Source of the DNA: Ricordea florida
Taxonomy: Eukaryota; Cnidaria; Anthozoa; Corallimorpharia; Ricordeidae
Assembly (NCBI GenBank): GCA_949710005.1
Contig: OX453275.1
Coordinates: forward strand, 31,444,718-31,508,717
Length of the DNA stretch: 64,000 bases
Direction of reading: 5' to 3'
Shown: positions 46,295 to 57,619 of the stretch, one piece after another
Layout: each line of letters starts with the position of its first letter
Numbering within the stretch: position 1 is the stretch's first letter
Program-made: the position numbers and the translations under genes
The notes under the pieces: generated by a model
The model's input: the letters and a program-made list of their open reading frames with translations, nothing else
The model's database searches: none
What the model was told of the DNA's origin: nothing

Positions 46295-46716
46295 TTACGA
46301 ATACAAAATCTAAATACTTATAATGATAATAAATTTGTATAGCGCTCTTTTTCATATGGATCTGTTCAAAGGCGCTTTGGATCAATTCTCCTATTACTTA
46401 ATGAATTAATTAATTATTTACAATCAAACTTTATCAAAGGTCGACCACAACACTGGGGTCTACGTCCCCTACTCCATTCTAACAGTGTTGTGGGATTTTT
46501 AACGTCTCATAAGAACAGTGCTGTGAGACGGGGCCTACAGTTTTTCGTCCTTATTCGAGAAGACTAGAATGTCTAACCATTTGCATATTTCATAACAAAG
46601 GCAGCACATTCTCCTCAGTTATTTTAAGACCTTGAGTGCTGGTCCGGCCGAGGTTTGAACTCACGACCTCCCGCTCGACAGGCCGGCACTCTACCAACTG
46701 AGCTAACGGGGCGGCG
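46295..46716 (-). mobile_element. tRNA-headed SINE, copy B
   Basis: Duplicate of 8,605-9,026, with a better-kept head: minus strand GTTAGCTCAGTTGGTAGAGT, then B box GAGTTCAAACCTC. The AT-rich tail is at the left. Confidence 0.87.
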
Positions 46717-47169
46717 ATGTATACATAGCAGTTAGTAAATAAGATGAAAATATAATACACCAAGGGCAGAAGGTACTATTTAAAAAGCTACAAATACATG
46801 ATTACAATTAATATTTGGTGGTGCCTGCGTGAGTGCCATTGCAAGTGAAACGTGACAGCGGGGGAAAAAACTAAGTTACTAGAAATGTCTAAGGGCGCAG
46901 ATAAGGGCTAAGAATATGTAAAACGTTTATCGACTACGCTAATTTAGTGCTCAATGAGGCGAAAAGAGTAGATGTATAGACTAAGGCCTTGTCACGTGGC
47001 TAAACTTAAAACTCACCGTAAAGGGAATTACAAAGTATTAAGCACTAGAAAAAACAACTATCCTAGGCAAATATATCCCAACAAAGGTATCGAGATAACT
47101 GCACCTACACATCGGTTCCCCCTTGGGCTCTAAGTAGCCAAAGATTGATGACTACAAAAAAATAACTTA

Positions 47170-47370
47170 TCTAACTCAAACACTTAAGAGGCCCCAACAA
47201 GCGACATGGCCTTGAAACGGCGACATGAAGGAGCTGAAATGACGACGAACGACGAGCCGCTCACGGGAAATTACGACAGCGACCTGCGAACCTTCCGAAA
47301 TTACGACGTGAAAACGTTTGAAACTCAGAAGCGCGACATAAAGAACCCCCCTTACAGGGCTTCTTGTAAG
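47170..47370. other. Segment replaced between copies A and B
   Basis: The flanks on both sides match copy A (AAACACTT on the left; CTTGTAAGGCC on the right), but the roughly 190 bases between are unrelated to the roughly 85 bases of copy A at about 9,495-9,575. The copy B piece opens a 131-codon plus-strand frame (47,206-47,601) with no recognised domain. Probably two independent indels. Confidence 0.5.
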
Positions 47371-48012
47371 GCCACTGTAACGCTAAACAAAATTGACCAA
47401 TCAGGGAGAATCATTTGTAATGATCGAAAACAGACAAGCCTCACTTTGATGTTCTGTACAATTATTACAGCAATTCAAACGGCACCCAAGTCACTCATCC
47501 TTCAAAACACTTTAAATATATACATTATGAGTGAAAGGGGTAAACTAAAACTAAGAAACTTGAAGTTGCTTGGCCAATGCAGTTGTTTAATTATCCATTA
47601 GCAGTGATGATCACACCAGCACATGAAATTATCACAAATTCCTAAGGAAATAAGAACAAAGACAATACTTCAATTGGAATAATATCCTGCTGACCAAATT
47701 TATTACAGCAAGTGTTTGTAGCCAATGCACATATGTAGCAAGTAGTTCTAAAAAGCAAACAATAATCACAGTGAGTATTGAGAAAATTAGGGTTACCTTA
47801 AAGTTTATTTACCACTGGATAATCTCCAAATATTCTTAAAACAAAATTTATGGCACTCACTAAGGAGAATTGCTACTCGTGTCCAGAGTAAAAGGGTTAC
47901 ATGAACCACAAAATTGCTTTGCAGTGTGGTCATCTGATTTTGTCTGAAAAGATTTGCATCATGATAAATTCGCTCCAACAAAGGCCTATTCTGGGACCTT
48001 GAGTCTCATTAA

Positions 48013-48702
48013 GGTTACCGTATACCTTCGCGGGTGTCCTTCGCGAAAAAAATATTACCGCGCTGTCTTAAATACAACCACTACAAATTATATATCAATG
48101 TCAAGGTTATAGAATGCTCTATTCGATAAAAATTGTTTCGCTTCAATTCTTCTTAATAGTAAGGCGAGCGCGACCTAAAAGCGCGAAACGACCGACGTCC
48201 CTTTGAGCGAATTTATCGGGTATCAAACTCAACCGAGTAAACAAAACTACTGTATTATATCATTCACAAGGCATCAATCATCAAAACCGTGTCAGGGATT
48301 TCCGTTTTTTTAAATTGATCCCCCGCAATGGCCATTGTTGTGAAAGGTATCGGTAAATTTTTGATCATCAAAATTGACAGAAAAATTGCGAAGGAACCAA
48401 TAGAAATATCGAAAAAGCCTCACAAGGTTTTGAAGATTAATGCCTTGTGATTGATATAATGCAGTAGTTTTCATTCTAAGGTCGAATTCCATACCCGATA
48501 AATTCGCTCAAAGAGACGACGGTCGTTTTGGGGTTTTGGGACGCACTCTCTTTACGGTTAAAAAAAATCAAAGCGAAATAATTTTTACCGGATAGTGCAT
48601 TTCATTAGCTTTGTACTGATATATAGTTTGTGGTTGTTACATTTAAGACAGCGCGCAAATATTTTTTTTCGCGAAGGACACCCGCGAAGGTATACGGTAA
48701 CC
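48013..48702. mobile_element. 690 bp MITE with TTAA target duplication
   Basis: Arms of roughly 225 bp each side. The ends are GGTTACCGTATACCTTCGCG and its exact complement, flanked by TTAA at 48,009-48,012 and 48,703-48,706. Copy A has the empty site with a single TTAA at 10,234-10,237. A TTAA duplication fits piggyBac-like transposases. No coding content; minus-strand frame 48,310-48,492 in the loop is not convincing. Confidence 0.9.
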
Positions 48703-49311
48703 TTAAGTCTACTTAAATTGCCATGTTTATTTTTTTCCGTTAATTTTGCTAAAGTCACCTAAAGTCGCCCAAAGTTACGGTAACTTAAGGTCACAGAGTA
48801 CTGTAGGCCTTAACAACATGTTTTAACTTTTTTGTTCACAGAACTGACTTAACCACTTCCAGCTATCAATTAATGCAGCAAGCTACATGTCTGATACTCA
48901 GGTTCCCTTAAATTGTTGGTAACTACATGTATCAGTTAGTAAATATTCTAAGAAATACATGCAGTAACTAACATGAAATTAGAATAGATGCAGATAGTGT
49001 TTTTACAACGCTAGGTTGTTCAAACATATTCAGTTTGGTGACATATATCAAATATCTTAATTCTCACATTTACAGCTTGTTGGGAAACTCAGCTCCACAG
49101 ATTATTGTTCATGTCGTGACTTGTAATACAGGTTTCCCAGGTTTCCATTACCGTGGTATATTTATACCTTCGTTTCAGTGGTAACTGATAAAAACACAGG
49201 TGTCATTACAGTCCTCATACATGAACAACAGAAAGATTCGTGTTTAGATCGTCATCATTAAAAATAAACGTTGTTTAACGACAGGACTCGAATTTATATA
49301 TCTACACTAAC

Positions 49312-49616
49312 CTAGTATTTCATCTTGCAGCAGAACTTTTGTACCAAATCCTTCCTTCCCACTTCATTCAGACCCTTGGCCAGGTTTCCGTATGTAGCTG
49401 CACTTCCTTCTCTGTCCATCCATTTTATTAACATTTGGTAACTTTTCTCATATGATTTAGGGGAATCGGAATCTATTTCATCAAGGCGCGCATCTGGCAG
49501 GTCTAGGGCGCGTCCAAACTGTTTCCAGTTGCCGCCTTCAAGTACGCGATAGGCTAGGTCGTTGATCTCTTGTTTAGTGGGGCTGCCATCCTTGTAAGAC
49601 CACTGCTCCTCAGCGG
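49312..49616 (-). CDS. ROCO copy B exon 3: death domain and C-terminus
   Basis: 305 nt, same length as copy A 10,835-11,139, with a handful of changes (for example EQEIDD to KQEINDLAYR, RRDLVRK to RKDLVQK). Acceptor GCAG; stop TAG at 49,312. Confidence 0.87.
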
Positions 49617-52600
49617 CTGCATAAGAAGAAAAGATAGCTTCAGTTGTTAATACAACCATTGATAAAGTAACAGGAGGGAGATGGGTAACGACTTTACCAA
49701 ACGCTAAGTGATAGTGCTGTGTAAGTGTAAACACGGTTCTGTCAACTCCAAATGCAGTGGGACCTCTGTTAAAGGGCCACCCTCAGGACTTTGAAAAGTG
49801 GCCACTAAATAGAGGTAAAAAAATAAATTGGGCAGAAATGGTGATCAAAGTAATTTATTTACTCTATAGAGGAAAAACCCTTTTCAGAAAGCATTTTGCC
49901 ATACAGAGTCAACAAATCACGTTGACCGCCACTTCTGACCAATTTATTTTGTAAAAAATACGTGAATTGAGTTACATTCAAATAAATCCATAAACATAAA
50001 ACAAAACTTAGACCTTTTTTATCACGCCAACAGTTTGTGCAAAATCTATTGTAGTTCAAAGCCTTTGATTTGTGAAAGATTTACATGTGTATACAATTTG
50101 CGGCTTGTGACTTGTCATTACAAATTATGTAGATTAAATTGCAGTTCTCGTTGTTATCAGTTATCACCTATTCTTGGTGCCGTATCACGAAAAGATAATT
50201 CACTGGTCCCTTAATAGAGGTAAAAAAGCGATAAATAATGACCTTGCAACAACAAAAAGGTGGCTTCGGCCGCTAATGGAGGTAACCATAGAAAAGAGCC
50301 ATCAAATACAGCAATTCAGTGACAAATAATTCGGGACTTAAGAAAGTGGCCGTTTAATGGAGCATGCCTGCTTAATAAGGGGCGGCTTAATAGAGGTCTT
50401 ACTGTAAGTTAAAATCTCCTCAAAATTGGTTTTGAAAAAGAAATTGCAAAACCTTTAGCTGTATGGTACTTTCTACACATTTTCTGTGAAAGTTTCTTGG
50501 ACTTTCCTGGTTTAAGATTCCAATAGAGAAACACCTCAGAAGTTTCATCATCCGAAGATGATAAATTAAGCCCCGTTCTTTAGGTGAATGATTCCTAAGC
50601 TTCTTAGCACTGACAAAGGTACATGTCAAATTTACGCGTTTACCTATAGTCTATCCATTTAGAACTATTCTAGGCGTAGTTTCTAAAGAAACTGGTGCTG
50701 CGTCGGTGGGGAATTGAAACACAAGAAATAGGGATAATCAAACAAGTTGATAAAGTAAGTTATACAACCGTAAGGTAAAACAGGGGGCGCTGACGTTTCG
50801 AGAGTTAGCCCTTCGCCAGAGCGAAAGACGCTCGAATCATCGGCACCCCTTTCTTACCTTACGATGGTATAAATTACTTTATCAACTTGTTTGATAATCC
50901 CAATTTCTTGCACTCATTTAAAAGGACGACATATCTCCTCGGACTACCAATAACTGCTTTTTTTTAAATGCTGTGCTAACACAAAACGTGAATACAAAAG
51001 ACAGCCTAGATCAAAATGGTTTCATTGTTGCGATCATGAATCAATCTTATGCTATATTTTACTGTTCTTGTTAACAAAATTCCAAAGAAGTGACAGCAAA
51101 CTGCCTGACATGTCTCATGGAAGACACCATTTATACTGTAACAATTATGTATATGACCAAAATAATAATTACTTTTTGTTTCAGTCTTGTACTCCTCCAA
51201 CATTTCTTGGTGCAGCCTATAGTCTATGAGAAACGAGAGAAATAAAAGCAAGTGTGAACTCATAACTTTCTATCAACAAAATTTGCTTCTATCACTGAAC
51301 AAAAGTTGCTTAGCCGAGTCTCGGGAATCTACTCTAAAACTGTTTCTTAATTTAAATAGATATTGTCCACGTCTTCTACAAAAGACTTCTGTAAAGGAAG
51401 AAAGATTCTTCGGGCATAACACAACAACACTTGAAAGAAACTTTGACAAAAAAACATCGCGATAAGGTGATCACAACGTGACAAGCCGCTTGACAAAAGA
51501 ACTAAGTGCTATGTAGAAAAAAGACCAGTAAAAAATATCTGTGACAGTTTCAGCCCCTGGGTCCTCTAAGGATGGGAGCTAATATGCCTTGTTTGCCCTC
51601 ATAAATAATTTAAGATGAGTTGTTCTTTCTGTTTGATGAGTTGTTCTTTCTGTTTGACCACGCTTGTAGGTCATGAATTGATATATGTGAAAGGATTAAG
51701 AAAAAGCGTAATTAGTGTTACATATAGATACTCACCATCACCATCTTTGATTGGGTAGACCAGACAAGCTGGTATGCGCTCCTTATGGCGATCACAACTC
51801 ACTTTTCCTCTGGGGCAATTAGTCTCCAGCTGTTTGGATTTAAATTTTCCGGGCGATGTGATTCCCCTGCGGATGCAGTGAGGGCAAACTATCCAACATT
51901 CCCATCTGAGACCAGCCCAGTCACTCATCACTGCCTTCAGTTCCTGGTGGCACAACAGTAACACCTTCCACACTTCAACAAGGTCTGAACCTTCGACGGA
52001 CACGGAAATGACCTTTTCTGCGAATTGGTCAGATCTGTGAACAAGCAATTCTGTTTCTCCGACAAGTGCATACATTCCATCTTTCCATTCATGACGACTT
52101 TTGATGTCGTCTACATGGCGGTGAAGACGCACAACGAAAGTGTGATACACAGGTGGAGGACACCTGGCTGGATACCGGAACCTGAGGCATAAGCGGTGTG
52201 ACTCTTGACAAGGGCATCCATTTAACATTTTCTGAACTCCCGACATCTTTGGTGCCTCCTCAGTTAAGAACCAAGGGAAGCGAAGACACTTGTTGCCAAA
52301 TTCATCATCCATTGTATAGCACAGGTCTAGCTGAACCAGCAACTCAGACATTGCGATGAAAAGCTCGCTTTCCAGGTCAAGATGGTTCCAAAGACCTTGT
52401 AAAAGTTTATAGGACATAATTCCTCTCTTCAGCAAGTCCTCTTTGGCTTCCTCGAAAGAATCTGCGGTGAAGAGAAACTTGAAATGTCCGTGATAGGAAA
52501 GGGATTCAGCACTGAGCCTCTCTGAAAACACAGCTTTCATGAGCTCCGTAAGAAACTCTGGCCTGTGAAACACGAACTTTCTGACCTCACTGGAGTGTTT

Positions 52601-55600
52601 ATACCATAGTAAGGAGCCAATATCGTGAAAAAAAGTGAGAACAATCTCTGCTTGGCTCATTTCGTCTTTATCAATGCGGGATTGTGAGATCGGATTGTCA
52701 GACTTCACCACTGCTTTCAGTTCTTGTTCATTGTTCTCGTCGTCCTGTAGTTGCGCTCTAATGACTTCCTCAACAAAATTTAAGGTCAAAAAATGTTGAC
52801 CCATACCAATCTCTGATTTCTGTAACTTTTTGTGGATACCTGACCATCGTGTGGGAACCATCTTTCCATGCTTTGAGATAAAGTCAGTTAGAACGTTCCT
52901 TAGAACGTCAATGCCGGTAAAGAGAGAGGACGAGACCAGATACACTTGGTTGGACACAATGTCAATCGTTTGGCAATCTTCATCTTTTGCTCGACACAGA
53001 ATATCTTGTAGAACTTGATCGCGTCTGCAATGGGTTTTCTCTTCGTCTTCTAAGCGGTCAATGTGTGTTCCCACCAGAACAACTGAAGCTTTCGGCACTC
53101 GACTCGTTATCACATCTAGCCAGCAGCGAACGTCTCCACGGAAAGTTTTCTCTGAATATCTTTCTAGATTAACCACAAGTAGGATCAGAGCATCTTTATC
53201 CAAGAACAAATGATGTACTATCTGGTACCACTGGTTTCCACCAAAGTCCGCCATAGTGATGTTGAGAATTTTCCCATCTCTTTCAACCTCCCATGTTCTC
53301 CTATCAAACACGATGGTTCTGTCTTCTTCTCGAACACAAGATGGTTTGTTGTTCAATAACGTGTTTGCCAGGCTAGTTTTACCAGCACCACTTGCACCAA
53401 GAAGAACCACTTTATGGTGAAAGGTCTTTCCACGTCTTAATTCCAGGAAATAGGCACGAATAGACGACAAGCCACTGTCGCAGACTTTACTGGGAGGAAC
53501 TTTGAGAGGGTTTTCTCTTAGGTTAAGGACAGAAAGGTTCTCTAGTTGACAAATGGCTTCTGGTATCTCTTCGAGCCTGTTGTCCCTCAATTCAAGACAC
53601 TGCAGCTTATTCAGGACAGCAATGTTGTCAGGTATACTGGTCAATTGGTTAGATGATACCTCAAGCCTGTACAATTCCTTTAACTTACAAATGGCTTGAG
53701 GAAGCTTTTGTACCTTATTTCTAACCAGGAGAAGTGTTTCAAGCTGATCCAGACTTCCAATACCGTCAGGTATGCTGGATAACGAGTTGTCTGAAGCGTC
53801 CAGTTTCACCAGCTTCTTTAACTTGAACACAGTCTCAGGTATATGTACCAGTTTATTGCTTCTTACATCAAGTACTTGGAGCTGATCCAGACTTCCAATA
53901 CCATCAGGTATGCTGGATAACGAGTTCTTTGAAACGAGCAGTTCAACCAGCTTCTTTAACTTGAACACAGTCTCAGGTATCTGTACCAGTTTATTGTCAC
54001 TTACAACAAGTACTTGGAGCTGATCCAGATTTCCAATACCGTCAGGTATGCTGGATAACGAGTTGTCTGAAACGTTCAGTTTCAGCAGCTTCTTTAACTT
54101 GAACACAGCCTCAGGTATCTGCACCAGTTTAGTGCGACTTACATCAAGTTCTTGAAGCTGATCCAGACTTCCAATACCGTCAGGTATGCTGGATAACGAG
54201 TTCCCTCTAACGTTCAGTTTCACCAGCTTCTTTAACTTGAACACAGCCTCAGGTATCTGCACCAGTTTAGTGCGACTTACATCAAGTTCTTGAAGCTGAT
54301 CCAGACTTCCAATACCGTCAGGTATGCTGGATAACGAGTTCCCTCTAACGTTCAGTTTCACCAGCTTCTTTAACTTGAACACAGCCTCAGGTATCTGCAC
54401 CAGTTTAGTGCGACTTACATCAAGTTCTTGAAGCTGATCCAGATCTCCAATACCGTCAGGTATGCTGGATAACGAGTTCCATCTAACGTTCAGTTTCACC
54501 AGCTTCTTTAACTTGAACACAGCCTCAGGTATCTGCACCAGTTTATTGCTTCTTACATCAAGTTCTTGAAGCTGATCCAGATTTCCAATACCGTCAGGTA
54601 TGCTGGATAACAAGTTCCCTGAAACGTTCAGTTTCAGCAGCTTCTTTAACTTGGACACAGCCTCTGGTATCTGTACCAGTTTATTGTGACTTACATCAAG
54701 TTCTTGAAGCTGATCCAGACTTCCAATACCGTCATGTATGCTGGATAACGAGTTCCCTCCAACGTTCAGTTTTACCAGCTTCTTTAACTTGAACACAGCC
54801 TCAGGTATCTGTACCAGTATAGCTTGACTTACATCAAGTACTTGAAGCTGATCCAGATTTCCAATACCGTCAGGTATGCTGGATAACGAGTTGTCTGAAA
54901 CGTTCAGTTTCACCAGCTTCTTTAACTTGAACACAGCCTTAGGTATCTGTACCAGTTTATTGAAACTTGCATCAAGTACTTGAAGCTGATCCAGACTTCC
55001 AATACCGTCAGGTATGCTGGATAACGAGTTCCCTGAAACGTTCAGTGTAACCAGCTTCTTTAAGTTGAAGACAGCCTCAGGTATCTCTACCAGTTTATTG
55101 CCTCTTACATTAAGTTCTTGAAGCTGATCCAGACTTCCAATACCGTGAGGTAAGCTGGATAACGAGTTAAATGAAACGTTCAGTTTTACTAGGTTCTTTA
55201 ACTTGAACACAGCCTCAGGTATCTCTACCAGTTTATTGAAACTTAAATCAAGTTCTTGCAGCTCTTTCAGACAGTCTGCGATTTTTTCAAGTTGGTTCTG
55301 CGAAATGTTCAGCTTACGTAGATTCTTCAACCTCAACAAAGCGTGTGGTAGCCCTTTGAGGATGTTATCCTTCAGGTCAAGCTCTTCAAGTTGCCCTAGA
55401 CCTTTAATTCCCTCTCCGATTGTCATCAGTCGGTTGTGTGAAAAGTCTAGCTTGATGAGGTTCTTGAGCGCACCAATAACATCTGGGAACTTTCGCAACC
55501 TATTCTTTTCTAAGTGAAGTACCTTTAACTGGGACAGATTGGTAAAATTTTCAGGCAATTCTTCAAGGCTGTTATTTGACAAAACTAAGACATTCAAGTC

Positions 55601-55726
55601 CATCATTCTCGTAACACCCTCTGGAACGTGAGTCAGATGTTTGCCATCCAGGTTTAGTCCCTTGAGTCCATCCGAAGTGATGAAAACCAACTTTTCGAGC
55701 TCTTCTGTGCTGAAAGTGTCCTCCAT
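49312..55726 (-). CDS. LRR-Roc-COR protein with one death domain (ROCO family), copy B
   Basis: Three minus-strand exons, 55726-51736, 51223-51173 and 49616-49312, all introns phase 1, give 1448 aa. It starts MEDTFSTEEL at the ATG 55,726. The order is LRRs with eleven 46-residue units, Roc (P-loop GASGAGKTS at about residue 777, DFGGNQ, THID), COR, a 17-residue linker exon and one death domain. Compared with copy A it is 92 residues shorter in the LRR region, exactly two units, and lacks the first death domain. The open frame across 4 kb argues it is functional. Role as in copy A: a GTP-regulated scaffold, probably in immune or cell-death signalling, inferred from architecture. Confidence 0.86.
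49755..50404. mobile_element. Complete pogo/Tigger-like MITE, 650 bp
   Basis: Ends CAGTGGGACCTCTGTTAA and TTAATAGAGGTCTTACTG, with TA right after the right end (the left flank is TG here but TA in copy A). Copy A carries the same insertion without its right end. It lies in the intron between the linker and death-domain exons of ROCO copy B. Superfamily inferred from ends and TA target. Confidence 0.75.
50735..50900. mobile_element. Inverted-repeat MITE in a ROCO copy B intron
   Basis: The left arm ACAAGTTGATAAAGTAAGTT and right arm AACTTACTTTATCAACTTGT (complementary with few differences) enclose a GC-richer core containing GACGTTTCGAGAGTTAGCCC. Related in its arms to the element at 6,950-7,100. 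Only in copy B. Confidence 0.7.
51173..51223 (-). CDS. ROCO copy B exon 2 (short linker)
   Basis: 51 nt, phase 1 at both sides, encodes YRLHQEMLEEYKTETK and ends at an A|GTAATT donor. It is shorter than the copy A version (84 nt). The donor is inferred from phase; reading on in frame is open but would not join the death-domain exon in phase. Confidence 0.6.
51736..55726 (-). CDS. ROCO copy B exon 1: LRR array, Roc, COR
   Basis: 1330 codons plus one base, ending at a G|GTGAGT donor like copy A. Roc and COR are nearly identical to copy A, while the LRR array is rearranged. The first LRRs differ (EELPENFTNLSQLK; SSLPHGIGSLDQL). Three consecutive units share the SRTKLVQ face, which suggests recent unit duplication. 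Confidence 0.88.
53740..55260 (-). repeat. Tandem 138 bp coding repeat (11 two-LRR units), copy B
   Basis: Same unit as in copy A. Eleven IPDGIG-type steps (variants PHGIG and HDGIG). Units near 54,110-54,420 are almost identical to each other. Confidence 0.92.
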
Positions 55727-55955
55727 GTTTACCTGATTGAATGAAGGAACGTATTCACTATGCTGTCAAGACCGTTGTATGATCTGCATGATGTAATATT
55801 TTATTATTATGGTAAAATTTCATGGCTGTAGGATTAGCTACTTGTTAAGCTCTTTGATGCGATGCTGTAGCATTGATCAATCCGTACGCTTTCATTAATA
55901 AACTCTATTTCAGAGCTCGTTCATTCATGCTGTAGTTTGAGAACTGAGCCGTTTC

Positions 55956-56816
55956 TATTTAAAAAAAATTTTTCTCAAGCATCTGAGCGGGCCGGAATCC
56001 CAAATCCTCGAATTTGATTGGCTAATCACGTGCACGTGACCGGTCCAGCTTTTTACGATATGGCCCACGGGTCCGATTTTTTCCCTAGTGTAGCAATTTC
56101 CTATGTATTTTCTTACTTTTAAAAGGAGGCATCAAAAAGAAAAGTTATTTACCGGGCTTGGTCGGTCCGTACAGGAAAAAACTGTGCTCTTGGTCTGAGT
56201 ACCTATATAAAAAAGTAAGAGAGTTTTGTCGGGAAGGCACAGAAGCTTTAGTAGCCCCGCCCCAAGAATCACAATCTGAACTAAATGCGTACGCCAAATG
56301 ATGCCATTTTGAAATAACTAGTACTCGCCCAATAAGAGAACACTGGACAATTAAAACTGCGCAATATTTTTTCACAGATCTCGTTTGGTGCCTTGCTCAG
56401 TAATACGCGAGTAAAACCGTGCACTGCGTTCTGTTTTGCTACGAGTTTCATTTGCTGCTACGCATCTAACCTTGCAGGATACACAAGATATTTTTTGTAA
56501 AGGTACTGAATAGTTATCATCTACTGTGATGTTGTCTGTTTAACTGTACAGTTGTTTCGTAACTTTTTATCCCTACATGAAACCATGCCGTGTGACCATT
56601 CTTTGAAGAGCTACTACTTAGCACTTTTGTACTCTGGTACTGTTTCTTTTCCTTTTAAGTGATGTACTAACGTTTACCGTTAAGTACGAAATCAATGTAA
56701 TGACACCATTTGGTGACATAAAGTTATCGAAAAGAGCCATGTTTTGGCCTCAACGACCGAGTCTACAAAAGACATATTTATGCATCTGCCATTAGTACTT
56801 TATTTGATATTCTTAC
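55956..56816. other. Intergenic stretch after the duplication end
   Basis: No gene recognised. Contains a repeat-like word GGGCTTGGTCGGTCCGTACA near 56,155. The ROCO copy B promoter should lie between the start at 55,726 and about 56,100. Confidence 0.4.
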
Positions 56817-57619
56817 CAACAGTGTCTTCCTTAGCCGGTTCTGTAGTTTGAATTCCCACCCTACGAGTTGCCACCAATTTATCATGGGGATTCTCAATTT
56901 CCTTCTCCTGAGCTTTCGTTCGTTCTCGCTCCAACTGTAACTTCTTTTGTGACTGCTTCGGTTTAATTATTATCGCTTCTGTCTCCATATCTTTCAATAC
57001 GACGGAAAAATGTACCCTCTCTCCCAGGGAAATAACGTGCATAATGTAAATCCACTATTAAGCTACTCAGCTGGCTCATTTATTCAAGGTACTTTGGAGG
57101 TGGTCACGGGTCGATTAGAGGATGGCGGGCTAATCTATAATCTATTTATGCATTCCGCATTAAACCAATCACAACCTGTAAATTTTATTGAGTATGTTAT
57201 AATCTCACTTCAGTCTGATGGCATTGGTTATTTTTACCTTCCATTTCCGCGATCCTCAGATCTAAGCAAGCATCTTTGTATTCCTGCTCATCAATAGTGA
57301 CAGTAACTTCAACCTCCTTCTCATCAGCTAGCTTTTTAATTTCCTCAGTAATAAGGAATTCCTGAAGACGTTTCTGTAGTGTGCCATCCTGGTACATATC
57401 CCATAAGGCTTTGAGTGCTGACAAATTTTCGGCCTGGACAGTAAAACACAAACTGCCCCTCTTGATGTCAATCAGCGTGATTCCACCAACCAAGACATGA
57501 AGAGCGAAATCATCAAAAAAGGTAGGAGTGCTTGTACAAAACTTGTAGATAGCGGCACCCGCGACAGCTCCAACTCCCGCAATCATGATATATGTTTTTA
57601 GATTCACAACTGTGAACAT
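56817..57619 (-). CDS. TRADD-N-like protein with N-terminal membrane anchor, partial
   Basis: Two minus-strand exons: 57,619-57,238 (ATG to G|GTAAAA, phase 1) and 56,990-56,817 (acceptor GAAAG, ends G|GTAAGA, phase 1). Residues about 10-27 are hydrophobic (IMIAGVGAVAGAAIYKFC), so a membrane anchor or signal anchor is likely. The following GSLCFTVQAENLSALKALW ... LITEEIKKL ... VTVTIDEQEYKDACLDL segment resembles the TRADD-N-like domain common in cnidarian and mollusc proteins; this name is from memory and uncertain. The second exon is a charged coiled coil. The gene needs at least one more exon downstream, which I cannot find before the ROCO copy B gene. Confidence 0.6.

Larger units (their letters stand above)
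34503..55955. repeat. Segmental duplication, copy B
   Basis: The direct repeat of bases 1-19,690 begins at TTGGGACGTTCGAGACACG and ends near 55,955. It is about 1.8 kb longer than copy A, mainly through an ISL2EU insertion, a 2.2 kb block at 43,716-45,950 and a 690 bp TTAA element, offset by elements only in copy A. The offset between copies is about 34.5 kb at the left end and about 36 kb at the right. Confidence 0.93.

Noticed and set aside
47206-47601. 131-codon plus-strand protein in the replaced segment
   Set aside because: No known motif, its second half is shared non-coding duplication sequence, and no splice or start context supports it.
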